Assembly (NCBI RefSeq): GCF_027579695.1 | Contig: NC_083571.1 | Span: 36,751,943-36,815,942 of the forward strand | DNA from: Neoarius graeffei | Lineage: Eukaryota; Chordata; Actinopteri; Siluriformes; Ariidae | Length of the DNA stretch: 64,000 nt | Direction of reading: 5' to 3' | Shown: positions 11,291-22,589 of the stretch, piece after piece | How positions within the stretch are numbered: position 1 is the first letter of the stretch | How the letters are laid out: each line of letters starts with the position of its first letter | Translations under genes and position numbers: made by a program | The notes under the pieces: model-generated | What the model saw: only the letters and a program-made list of their open reading frames with translations | Databases searched by the model: none | What the model was told of the DNA's origin: nothing

Positions 11291-12708
11291 GTTGAAAGCA
11301 AGTCTGACAGTTACAGTGATTGCCTGTACTTCCTTGAGCAATTTACCAGGGGTCGCCCAAGGGACCTTGTAAGAAGCTGCCAACATATGGACCCAGCCAG
11401 GGGCTATGCTCAGGCTAGAATCCTACTACAGGAACGTTTTGGAGATGGACAAAGAGTTGCAGCTGCTTATATGGACAAGGGATTGTCATGGGCCCCGATC
11501 AAATCCAAGGACGTTAAAGCGCTCCAAGACTACAGCTTATTTCTCAGAGGCTGTTCAAATGCAATGGATGAAGTGCAGTACATGTTTGAAATGGATATGC
11601 CTGCCAATATGCTGACAATAATAAAGAAACTGCCTTACAAGCTAAGGGATCGGTGGAGGACAGCTGCTTGTGAAATACAAGAGAGGCGTAACCAAAGGGC
11701 TACATTCAATGATATTGTTCATTTCATCGAAAGGCAAGCAAGGATTCTAACAGACCCAGTATTCAGGGACATTCAAGATGCATCACCAGCGTTGATCAGA
11801 GGCATGAATCGAACCAGCTTGAAATCCAGATCTAGGCCAAAAGGAAGTAGTTTTGCTACAACTGTGACTACTGTAGAGAACAATAACACTGCAACGAAGG
11901 GAAGGAGACCAGACACGATCTCCTCAGTCAAGAAAGCCTGTCTGTTTTGTGAGGGTGGACACACTTTGGAGTTTTGCCCTCGACTGGAGAAAAGGGCTCA
12001 CACTGAGATCACCTTTTTAAGGGAAAAGGGACTGTGCTTTGGCTGTTTGTGTATAGGACACATCAGCAAGAACTGTCAAAAGTGTCTCTCATGCAAAGTG
12101 TGCAGTTTAAAACACCCCACAATGCTTCACATCCACTCAAAGGGAAAGGATCCAGCAACAGAGGGAGAACCAGGCACTGAAGTTGGCTGTGCTCTGGCAT
12201 CCAGTGGGCTTACTGGGGCTGGTGGTCATGACTGCAAACTTCCTATAGTTCCAGTACAGATTAAATCCAAAAAAGGTAACCATGCAGTGGTCACTTATGC
12301 CTTCTTGGATCAGGGTAGCACGGCTGTTTTCTGCACAGTTAACCTCATGAATAAGCTTGACCTCTCAGGGAAAAGGACACATTCTTTTCCAGACAATGGG
12401 TCAAGAGAAGGTCGTTAATAGCTATGTGATCACAGGACTGGAGGTGGCTGGCCTAGACGGGGAGACATACTGTGATTTTTCCCCAATACCTACGGTATAC
12501 CCAGAAGTGTATGCCAGTGCATAGGGGAAATATTCCATGTCAAAGAGAGCTTCAGAGGTGGCCTCACTTGGGAGATGTTCACTTACCTGAGATTGACTCC
12601 GAAGTTGAGCTGTTGATTGGAACAAATGTACCAAAGGCACTCGAACCACTACAAGTCATTCATAGTGTGGACAATGGACCCTATGCCATTAAGACTATTC
12701 TGGGTTGG

Positions 12709-12891
12709 GGGAGTCGTGGCTCAGGTGGATAAGGTGCCATACCAGAAATCTGGGGACCCGGGTTCAATTCTGACCCGAGGTCATTTCCCAATCCCTCCCC
12801 GTCTCTCTCTTTCCCCTGCTCATTTCCTGTCTCTACACTGTCCTATCCAATAAAGGTGAAAAAAGCCCAAAAAAATCTTTAAAAAAAAAAA
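12709..12891 (+). mobile_element. Second-family tRNA-derived SINE with poly(A) tail
   Basis: A box-A-like TGGCTCAGGTGG and a box-B-like GGTTCAATTCTGA are followed by a CT-rich body, AATAAAGG and an A-rich tail. A perfect 18-bp target duplication starting AAGACTATTCTGGG lies at 12691-12708 and 12892-12909. The length, tail and long duplication indicate LINE-driven insertion. It is unrelated to the GATGA-tailed SINE. Confidence 0.88.
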
Positions 12892-12948
12892 AAGACTATT
12901 CTGGGTTGGACTGTTAATGGACCACTGGGAGGAGACAGTGGTGATGGA

Positions 12949-13938
12949 ATGGATGTTGCGACCGTTAACAGAATCTCAGTCCTGAACTTGGAGGAGCTCT
13001 GGCAGCAGCAGTTCAGAACAGATTTCCCAGAATGTGGTTATGATGAACAGTCTGGTCAGTCGAGAGAGGATCAAAGGTTCATGGAGCTGGTTCAGGATTC
13101 AGCCAGGCTTGTTGATGGTCATTACCAGGTTGCATTGCCCCTGAGGAAAAGTTGTGTGAACATGCCAAACAACAAGAAGGTTGTAGAGCAGCGTGCCCTA
13201 AACCTGAAGAGGAGGTTCAAAAGGGACTCATCATTGCAACAGCAGTACACAGATTTTATGAATGACATGGTTGCCAAGGGATACGCAGAGCAAGTACCTT
13301 CAGGTTAGCTGGCACATAGTGATGAGAGACTGTGGTATATCCCACACCATGGTGTTTACCACCCTCAGAAAGGAAAAATCTGTGTGGTTTTTGATTGTGC
13401 AGCCACTTTCCAGTCAACATCTCTTAATGCTCAACTCCTACAAGGGCCAGATCTCACTTGCTCACTGATTGGTGTCCTGGCCAGATTCAGGAAGGAACCG
13501 GTGGTGATCAGGGCAGACATAGAATCTATGTTTCACCAAGTAAGGGTACCAAGGGAAGATGCTGACCTGCTGAGGTTTCTCTGGTGGCCCAACGGTGATT
13601 GCACCCAAGGCTTGGTGGATTTCAGAATGTTGGTACATCTTTTCGGTGCGACTTCCTCACCAAGTTGCGCTAACTTTGTACTGAGGAAATGTGCCAAGGA
13701 CAATGAAGAACAGTTCTGTCGAGAGACCATTGAGAAGCTTTTGCATTGCTTTTATGTGGATGACTGTTTGGTATCGACAACCAGTGAGGATGAAGCGGTG
13801 GTGCCTTACCATGACCTGGTCTCCATATGTGCCAGAGGAGGCTTTAAGCCAGGGGTCGGCAACCCGCGGCTCCAGAGCCGCATGCGGCTCTTTAGCACCC
13901 CCCTAGTGGCTCTCTGGAGCTTTTTCAAAAATTTGTGA
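12949..13938 (+). mobile_element. BEL/Pao reverse transcriptase part
   Basis: Contains the BEL-type block [20 protein letters not shown] and the YVDD-type catalytic motif ([10 protein letters not shown]). Its continuation is separated from it by the hAT element that starts at 13850. Confidence 0.85.
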
Positions 13939-16900
13939 AAATAGAAAAAGAATGATTTTTTTTTTGTTGTTGTTTTAATATGGTATTTTAGAGAGGAACA
14001 TGACAGTAAAATTCTTATGCTGTAAAAATGTATGTAATGTAGGTGTATAATGTATTTAAAATACCGAATTTCAGAATGGCGCCAAATAGCAGAATTGCGT
14101 CATAGCCTGCGACACTGTGCTACACTGTTGTCAGAGATGCACTGTTGTGTGTGATGGGCAATGGATTCTAAAGGCAAAAAAAGAAAGATAGCTGATGAGA
14201 ACAGGGGATTTAAAGAAGAATGGACAGACGCGTTTGCTTTCATTGCCAATGCTGAAGGATTGCCTGCGTGCTTGATTTGCAACGAGAAGTTGTCAAATAA
14301 CAAGAAGAGCAATTTGGAGCGACATTTCCAGCTTAAGCATGCTAAATTTGCTGCCGATCACCCAGTTGGAACGGAGAGAAAAGGAGCCATTGCGATGCTT
14401 GTGGAGAAATTTGAAGGTCAAAAAAACAGTTTCAAGAAGTGGATTACATCTCCAAACTCTACCACCGCTGCAAGTTTTGTTGCGGCCCGGGAGATAATAA
14501 GGCGCGGAAAACCATTCACCGATGGTGAGTACATGAAGGAGTCATTGGTTAAAATATCAGAGCACCTATTTTCGGACTTCAAAAACAAAACCGAGATCAT
14601 CCAGAAAATTAAAGACATGCCTCTCTCCGCAAAGACGGTGAAGGACAGGGCCAATAAAATGGCAAACAACATCACCGATCAGCAAATCAAGTACATCAAT
14701 TCCGCTCCAGCGTACTCAATTGCCTGTGATGAGTCGTGTGACGTGACCGATATCGAGCAGACAGCTGTGTTATGCAGGTACATGAATTCTGATGGGCCGC
14801 AAGAGGAAATGATAGGATTGATGCCACTGAAAGGCCAAACACGGGGTGAGGACATCTGCGAGGCTGTGCTGCAGTGTTTAAATAATAACGGAATAAACAC
14901 TAACCACCTGATTTCAGTGGCTACAGACGGCGCACCTAGTATGAGAAGGTCGCAAAGGGGGTTTGTGACTTTACTACAAAAAGCATTGGATCGGCATCTG
15001 CTCGTATTCCATTGCATCTTGCACCAAGAGGCACTGTGTGCACAAACATTCCCACCGGAGTGTATGGAGGTGATGAACCTTGTCATCCAGATTGTGAACA
15101 AAATAATTGCAAAAGCTTTAAACCACCGTCAGTTCCGTGAATTGCTTGATGAAGTTGACAGCGAATATGCGGATCTCCTGCTACACAAAGTCCGCTGGCT
15201 ATCCAGGGGTGACGTTTTGTGTCGCTTTGTAGCTTGTTTAGAACACGTTAAAACATTCCTGAAAAGCAAAGACCTGAGCTACCCACAACTGGAAGACACC
15301 AAGTGGCTGGAAAAACTGCATTTCATGGTTGACATGACACGTCACCTAAACACGCTTAATAAAAGTCTCCAGGAGAGGGGAAACACTGCACTGCAAATGC
15401 TGGAAGCCGTTTTGTCATTCGAGCGCAAACTGGCAGTATTCGCTAGGGATGTACAGCGAGGCACGCTCTCTCACTTCTCCTCCCTGAGAGAGTTCAAAGA
15501 TGCCCATCAGGATCACACTCTCAACGGTGATTATTTGCAAGGTGCAATCGTTGATATGCAAGCTGCATTTGGGAGCAGATTTAGTGAGTTCCGAAAGGAA
15601 AAAATGACACTTTCTTTCCCTGTCACACCCCTGGAAATTGACCCTTCCTTGTTGAATACATTCCCAGGAGTAAATCAAGCTGACCTCAAAATGGAAATGG
15701 CTGATATAGCTGACAAAGATTTGTGGGTGGCCAAATTCAAAAGTCTGACAGCAGAGCTTGAAGACGTCAGCCGCCAGAAAGCCCATGCTGCCCAAAATCA
15801 CAAATGGAGCGACATTGAAAGCCTCCCAACACCAGAAAAACTTGTGTTTGAAACATGGAAGGCCCTTCCCGACACTTACAGGAACATGAAGACATACGCA
15901 TTTGGGGTATTATCCATCTTTGGATCAACATATCTGTGCGAGCAGATATTCTCAAACGTGAACTACATCAAATCCAAATACCGCACCCGCCTCACAGATG
16001 AGAGCTTGCAGTCCTGCGTGAAGATTAAAGTTTCATCTTACATGCCCGATGTTGAGAAGCTGTCCAATGATGTCCGAAAACAGAAGTCACATTGAACAGG
16101 TGACAACACAATCCTGTCGCATATTTAGTCGGCCTAACAAAGTGGCTGTTTTTATGACCAGATTTCTGATTTTGTCAGTAGCCTATATATTTATCAGTAG
16201 CCATATATTTGTGTTTTATCACTCAGGTCTGAAGATGTATTGTGCGTGTCTGTAGATAAGAGGGGGAAGAGAAGAGGAGGCTCCGGCGTTTGACCCTCGC
16301 ACTGACTGCTACTTGGCATTTACGAACCAAAGAGAAGAGGACAATGCACAGAAATCAAACTTTAACTGTCTTGTTTTAATTTTGTTAATTTCAGCTGTTC
16401 TGCTGTGTTGTATGTTTAAGCAAGCATTTTAATTGTTTTACTCGTTTGCAATTGTAGCCTCTTTATTTGTGTGTGACGCCACGTGGGGGGAGAATAGAAA
16501 AGGATCGTTATATTTATTTTACTCATTTGCACTACTTAGGCTAGCCTACTTAACTTGGCATTTGCGGAAGACTAAAGAAAACGGGATCATGCACGGAAAT
16601 TGCATGGCCTACTTACCGTTTCAAAAGGCAGTCATTTTATTTTCATATTTGCAGGCGGCCTTTTAAATGCAGGCTGTGTGTTATTGCACTCTGTTGCCCA
16701 GATAAGGGTGAAAGAGAAGCGTTGCATTGTTATTGAGGTTTGAAGATGACATTTCATTTGCGGTCTGAAAGGCCTATTACGCACATCCCATTGTGTTTTT
16801 TTTCTCGCGACCTCACAATAAAAAGAGGTGACACCAAAAATCTGTATTTGCATGTCTTGTATTTCTATAATCAGTGCAACAAAACATAACGCATTGATAC

Positions 16901-17199
16901 TGTAATGGAAGTTAAACTTCAAGCACCAAATATCATGCGCCAGCGTAGTCACGTGATGCATCATTCTCTCCAGGATGCGCTGCAGGGAAAATAAACATTT
17001 AACCATGAATGTTCATTTTGTATTTGCAGCCTACTTAGTCCTTTCAATAGTATGCTTATATAACTAATGTACTGACAGTCTATGTTGCCTTCATATTATG
17101 GTCATATAAGGCTTTTATTTTTGCGGCTCCAGACAGGTACAGTTTTTGCTTTTTTTGGGCCAAAATGGCTCTTTGAACATTTTGGGTTGCCGACCCCTG
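13850..17199 (+). mobile_element. Complete hAT transposon (Charlie/GTF2IRD2-like), apparently intact
   Basis: Inverted ends CAGGGGTCGGCAACC and GGTTGCCGACCCCTG are flanked by CTTTAAGC at 13842-13849 and 17200-17207. The 3350-bp element carries one uninterrupted 644-codon transposase frame. Near-perfect ends, target duplication and frame together suggest recent, possibly continuing activity. It is inserted in the pol part of the BEL element in the same orientation. Confidence 0.92.
14161..16095 (+). CDS. hAT transposase, 644 residues, intact
   Basis: This would cut and paste the surrounding element. A BED-type zinc finger lies near the start (Cys37, Cys40, His55, His60). The RNase H-like core has candidate catalytic Asp190 (IACDESCD), Asp256 (VATDGAPS) and Glu594 (YLCEQIFSN), with the C-x2-H motif at 285-288 and an RW motif (VRWLSRGD) in the inserted helical domain. 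The C-terminal dimerisation block after Glu594 (SKYRTRLTDESLQSC) is present. The length matches Charlie-type hAT proteins, including the transposase-derived part of vertebrate GTF2IRD2. The start is the first ATG and is followed by a basic segment. The frame has no stop or frameshift. No intron is needed. Confidence 0.93.
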   Translation: MDSKGKKRKIADENRGFKEEWTDAFAFIANAEGLPACLICNEKLSNNKKSNLERHFQLKHAKFAADHPVGTERKGAIAMLVEKFEGQKNSFKKWITSPNSTTAASFVAAREIIRRGKPFTDGEYMKESLVKISEHLFSDFKNKTEIIQKIKDMPLSAKTVKDRANKMANNITDQQIKYINSAPAYSIACDESCDVTDIEQTAVLCRYMNSDGPQEEMIGLMPLKGQTRGEDICEAVLQCLNNNGINTNHLISVATDGAPSMRRSQRGFVTLLQKALDRHLLVFHCILHQEALCAQTFPPECMEVMNLVIQIVNKIIAKALNHRQFRELLDEVDSEYADLLLHKVRWLSRGDVLCRFVACLEHVKTFLKSKDLSYPQLEDTKWLEKLHFMVDMTRHLNTLNKSLQERGNTALQMLEAVLSFERKLAVFARDVQRGTLSHFSSLREFKDAHQDHTLNGDYLQGAIVDMQAAFGSRFSEFRKEKMTLSFPVTPLEIDPSLLNTFPGVNQADLKMEMADIADKDLWVAKFKSLTAELEDVSRQKAHAAQNHKWSDIESLPTPEKLVFETWKALPDTYRNMKTYAFGVLSIFGSTYLCEQIFSNVNYIKSKYRTRLTDESLQSCVKIKVSSYMPDVEKLSNDVRKQKSH

Positions 17200-17218
17200 C
17201 TTTAAGCTGACAAAATGG

Positions 17219-19470
17219 ATGAGCAACAGGAGTGCAGTGATGGCAGAAATTCCAGAAGACCAAAGATCAAAGGGCATAAAGGATTTGGATTTGGACCAAG
17301 ACCTACTACCTGTTGAGAGAGTGCTTGGGGTGCAGTGGTGCATTCAGTCTGATGCCTTTAAGTTCAAGATCGTGGTGCAGGACAGGCCTTTGATGAAGGG
17401 GGATCCTCTCTGTTATCAGTTCGATATATGATCCCCTAGGAATTCTGAGTCCTATTGTCCTGTCTGCTAAGATCATCTTGCAGGAGCTGTGCAGGCAGCA
17501 ACTCGGCTAGGATGACCCTATACCACCATTAGCTGCACAGGAATGGACAAACTGGTTGAAGGAACTCTATCAGCTAGAACACTTCCAGGTTGCTCGGTGC
17601 CTAAAGCCCCCAGATTTCGGAGAAGTCACTGCAGCACAATTGCACCACTTTACAAATGCAAGTGAAAATGGTTATGGTGCAGTGACCTACCTACTTCTGC
17701 ATAATGCATATGCACAGGTGCACAGCAGCTTTGTCATGGGAAAGTCCAGGGTGTCTCCTTTGAAGTCTGTCTCGATACCTCGTATGGAGCTCACAGCTGC
17801 TACCATGGCAAGTTGCTCAGACACCTTTTGGAAAAAGGAGTTGCACATGTTGTTAAGAGTCAACGTTTTGGACAGACAATACCTCTGTACTAAAGTACAT
17901 TAAGAATGAGACTTCAAGGTTCCGCACCTTTGTTGCCAACAGGGTCTCAGAAATACTCAAAGTATCGCAGCCTTCTCAGTAGAGGTATGTAAGCAATCCT
18001 GCAGATGTGGCCTCCAGAGGGCTGAAGGCTGACGCGTTTCTGAGGAGTGAGACTTGGTTGTCAGGACCTGCATATCTTCTGCATCCTGAGCAGGACTGGC
18101 CTGTGAGTCCAGATTGTTTGGGCGAACTTTTGCCAAACGATCCAGAAGTCAAGGTCAGCATTGCAGTGAATGTGGTGCAGACCTCAGAGGACGTGGATGC
18201 AACTATTCAGCTGATCCATTATTTTTCCTCTTGGACCCATTTGAGAAGAGCTGTGGCTTGGGTTATTAGGCTAAAGAACTTGCTGTGGTGTCTCAGCCAG
18301 AGGAGGAAATGGACTGACGCAGCCTCCATCCAGTCTGACTCACAGGAGCAACAAAGATCTTCCTCCGAGCAGGAAAATGGAGTGTTTAAGGACCTGGCAT
18401 TGAGAGGTTTGCTCACAGTAGATGAGTTGCTGGATGCTGAAAAGGAAATTATCAAATTTTGCCAGAGGAAGAGGTTTCCTGATGAACTCTCCAGTCTACA
18501 GAGTGGCAGAAATGTGAAGAAGAATAGTCACATCTTCAGGCTCTCTCAGGTGCTGGAAGATGGTATCCTGAGGGTTGATGGAAGATTAAGTAGGGCTGCT
18601 CTACCTGAAGATGCGAGGCACCCTGCTATCCTGACCAAAGAGCTCCACGTCTCAGACATTCTCTTAAGGCATATACAGTACATCAACAGGTTGGTCATGG
18701 AGGACGTAATTACACGTTGTCAATTGCATCAAAGGTACTGGATTCCAGGAGCGGGCATAGCCATAAGGAGGGTTTTGGCAAAGTGTGTCATCTGCCGTAG
18801 GCTGCAAGCTGCTCCAGGGTCCCAGCTGATGGCAGATCTTCCTGTTGACAGAGTCTGTCCAGATGAAGCTCCATTCACCAGAGTCAGTGTAGACTACTTT
18901 GGACCTTTTGAGGTCAAGAGCTGGAGGAGCATGGTGAAAAGATATGGAGTCATATTCACCTGTTTGGCAATACGAGCTGTCCATATTGAAGTGGCTCTAT
19001 CTCTGGATACAGATTCTTTTATCAATGCACTACAAAGATTCATGGCAAGGCGTGGCCAAGTCCGGGAAATTCGGTCAGATAATGGAACAAATTTTATTGG
19101 AGGAGAGCGTGAGCTGAGAGAGGCAATCAGAGGTTGGAATCAAGCTCAGATAAATGATGTTCTTCAGAAGGAGATAAAGTGGGTTTTCAACCCTCCAGCT
19201 GGATCGCACCATGGTGGCACCTGGGAAAGGTTGATCAGATCTGTGCGGAAAGTCTTGAATGCCATCCTTAAAGTGCAAAATCTTGATGAGGAGGGACTGC
19301 ACACTGTCCTCTGTGAGGTGGAAGCTATTATTAATGGTTGTCCAATCACCAAGGCCTCAACCAACCCTAATTATCTGGAGGCTTTAACACCTAATCATCT
19401 CTTGCTGTTGAAAACCTCCCCTTGCCTACCACCAGGGGAATTTCAGAGGAATGACATCTACGCTCATTGA
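17219..19470 (+). mobile_element. BEL/Pao RNase H and integrase part
   Basis: After the hAT insertion the pol region resumes. It includes a DASENGYG-like RNase H segment with the first Asp position changed in character, an HHCC-type zone and the integrase core (VDYFGPFEVK, IRSDNGTNFIGGE, GGTWERLIRSV). The C-terminal BEL-type domain extends toward 19.8 kb. Confidence 0.85.
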
Positions 19471-20227
19471 CGCTGGAAGCAAGTCCAGTACATGTCCAAT
19501 CTATTTTGGAAATGATGGACCAAGGAATATTTACCACAATTGCAGGAACGTCAGAAGTGGACTGGTATCAAGCACAACTTTGTGGTAGGGGACACCATGC
19601 TTTTTGTGGATGAGACAGCACCTCGGAACTCGTGGGTCATGGGAAGAGTCATCCAAACCTTCCTAGACAGAAGAGGATTTGTGTGACAGTTGCTGATTAA
19701 GACCAAGAGCAGCTCCTTGGACAGGCCCATAACCAAGGTCTATCTTCTGCAGGAAGCGGAAGCCCGACCTCTCAGTTCTGAGAGGGCAGTTTTGCTGGGA
19801 CAGTTAGACTGACTTTACTGACTGACAGTGAGACATGGTTTACTCCATGAAGCTGTGTGTTTGAACTTCTGGACTCTACTAGATTTGACTTGTGTTCCAG
19901 GAAGAAGAGCACATTGATGAACTGTGCTGATGGACTATAAACAAGGACAATTGTGGATTTTGTGATTGCATGTTTCTTGTTTATTTGCTATGATGTAATT
20001 ATTACAGTGTTAATAATTAGGGGCTGGGTTGTAGGTGCCATATGTTGATATGTTGATGTTTGTTTGTGTCAGCATCAGCTGTTAGTTTGACGCCGGTCAT
20101 GCATGTCATGGGGGGTGTGGTCAAGGACCAGTGATTGAGTGATTGAATGAATGGAGTTAAATTCACCTGTTCACCGCGGCGGCTGCATGGAGAGGGGGTG
20201 AGTAGGGAGAGTGTATTTTTTGTTGAC

Positions 20228-20804
20228 TGTTAGGACTAGGACTGTTTTGGCCTCTAGAGGCCGCTGTTATTTCCTTTTCGTGTCATGTTTATTTTGGCCT
20301 CTAGAGGCCGCCACTGTTCCTGTGTTTTGTGTTTGTGTTAATTGCCTGTTTAGTCCTGATTATCTTCACCTGTGTTCAATTTAGTTTGTGTATTTATACC
20401 CCCTGAGTTCAGTCCTCTTGTCACGGAGTCTTTGTGCTGTTATGTTTATCTCCAGTTTCCTCTGTACCGTGTTCTTTATTTTGCATTTTGCTTTTCTTTT
20501 GGACCTAGTAGTTACTGTGTTTTTTGGATCTTCTGAGCTTTGGTATTTTTGCCTTTTCTTTTCTGTTTTTTTGGCTTTTGTTTTGTACTTTTGGATTTTT
20601 TATTTTTTCCCTTATATCTTCTGAGTGTTTTTGTATTTTTACTTTTTGGATATTTTTTGTACATATTGTAAATAAACCTTTTTGATACTTTTTCTACTTC
20701 CACCTCACGCCTCTGCATTTGAGTCATCCCCCTGGTGGCCTAGTGGGGGTTTGCTGGATTATCACACCAACGAACCAGGTTCGAATCCCAGCAAAACCCT
20801 AACA
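20228..20804 (+). repeat. 5' LTR of the gypsy element
   Basis: 577 bases with two copies of the palindrome GGCCTCTAGAGGCC, a TATTTATACC promoter-like box and an AATAAACC polyadenylation signal. It is almost identical to 25125-25701. Confidence 0.95.
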
Positions 20805-20817
20805 GAAAGACTCCGTC

Positions 20818-21813
20818 ATGACCGACTCAGCAGAGGCTGCTTCAACTGTCTACCCGGCCAACCTTCAGGGAATTACGGCAGCTTTGACACGCTTCGGAGC
20901 GACCATGGACGCTCATGGACGTATGCTCACCAGCCAACGTGAGGCCCTTGCTTGCCATGAGGAACTGCTTGAGCAAATTGGGAAAACCCTGGCACAGCTG
21001 ACATCTCTGCCTGCATCTCCTGATCCAGCTCCCGCTCCTGCTCCTGTGCTTCCTGCCATGCTGCCTTCTTCACCTCGCGAACCCAGCCTTCCTGCACCAC
21101 AGAGGTACGACGGCAAGCACAGTGAGTGCCGAGAGTTCCTTACCCAGTGTCAACTCACCTTTGAGCTTCAGCCTACCACCTACACTATGGATCGCCGCAA
21201 GATTGCCTTTGTGATCACCTTATTAGCTGGTAAGGTGCGAGCCTGGGCTACTGCTATCTGGCAAAGACAGGGACCTGAGTGCCTTGATTTCCAGCTGTTT
21301 TCTGAAGAGATGCTTCGGGTCTTCGATCAGGTGGACATCAGTACCGACGCAGCCCGAAAGCTCATGTCCATCCGGCAAGGAGGAAGCGTCGCAGATTACG
21401 CCATCTCGTTCCGGACACTCGCAGCAGTAAGTGGATGGAACGAGACTGCCCTGGTGTCAGCCTTCCACCATGGTCTGTCTGACCCCATCAAGGTCTGTCT
21501 GGCCTCTATTGGATGCCCAAGTGACCTCGAAACCCTCATCTCACATGCTATTCGTCTGGACAACAGGATGAGAGAATGCCACCAAGCCTTGAGCCCCCCC
21601 AGCCTCCCTACCTCTACCTGGAGACCGTCTACCTCCTTCAGTGACTGTCCAGAACCCATGCAAGTGGGTCGTACTCGCCTCTCCGCATCTGAGAGGGAGC
21701 GCAGAAGGAGGGACAAGTGCTGCATCTACTGTGGCAAGCCTGGTCACTTCCGAGCATCATATCCCAAACTCTTGGGAAAAGGACCGCCCCATCCAGCCGA
21801 GGGAGGGTTGTGA
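20818..21813 (+). mobile_element. Gypsy Gag part
   Basis: A 331-codon frame starting just after the LTR. It has an N-terminal coiled coil, a proline-rich linker, a retrotransposon Gag core (YDGKHSECREFLTQC onwards) and a zinc-knuckle-type C terminus. Confidence 0.9.
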
Positions 21814-22589
21814 CGGGGCCTACCCTCTTTCCCGGACTCCCTGGCCAAGGAATCTACATCCTGGTCTCCATCTCCTGGGGTGAGTCTGTCCATTCTTGTC
21901 AAGCTTTGTTAGACTCAGGGGCGGCTGGGAACTTTATGGATATTCACTTCGCCCAAAGCATCAATGTTCCGACTGCACCTCTTGAAGTCCCACTGTCTGT
22001 GTCTGCCCTCGATGGCCAAGCATTAGGTGATGGAAGAGTCACCCAAGTTACTTCTCCAGTCTTCCTCTAGTCTCAAGGTCACAAGGAAGAAATATCCCTG
22101 CACCTGATTCCTTCACCTGAGTTCCCAGTTATTCTAGGCCTTCCTTGGCTTACTTGCCACAACCCTCGCATAGACTGGGTAACTAGCCAGGTTGTGAAAT
22201 GGGGCCCTGCATGCCATGCCTCTTGTCTGCTCTCTAGCTCTCCTGTGTCTCCTGCCGAGCCCCCTGATCTCACCGAGTTATCTCAAGTTCCCACAGAGTA
22301 CTGGGATCTCAAGGAGGTATTCAGCAAGAGCAGGGCCGCCATTCTTCCTCCGCACCGGGCCTACGACTGTGCCATCAACTTGCTCCCTGGGACTACCCCT
22401 CCTCGTGGCAGACTGTTTTCCCTCTCTCAGCCAGAACACAAGGCCATGGAGGAATACCTCAAAGACGCCCTGGTCTCTGGGTTCATTTGACCCTCCACCT
22501 CACCTGCTGGTGCCGGCTTCTTCTTTGTCGGCAAGAAGGATGGGGGGCTCCGACCATGTATTGACTACAGGGGCCTGAACAAGATCACT

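Larger units (their letters stand above)
7700..12418 (+). mobile_element. BEL/Pao Gag and protease part
   Basis: The region encodes a coiled-coil Gag start, the BEL-typical IQVFDGDPLQFHTFESF block, a Gag core (11.3-11.8 kb), Cys/His zinc-knuckle segments (about 11.93-12.12 kb) and a protease-type DQGST motif. It is interrupted by a LINE (8540-9213) and a hAT MITE (9631-11290). Confidence 0.85.
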
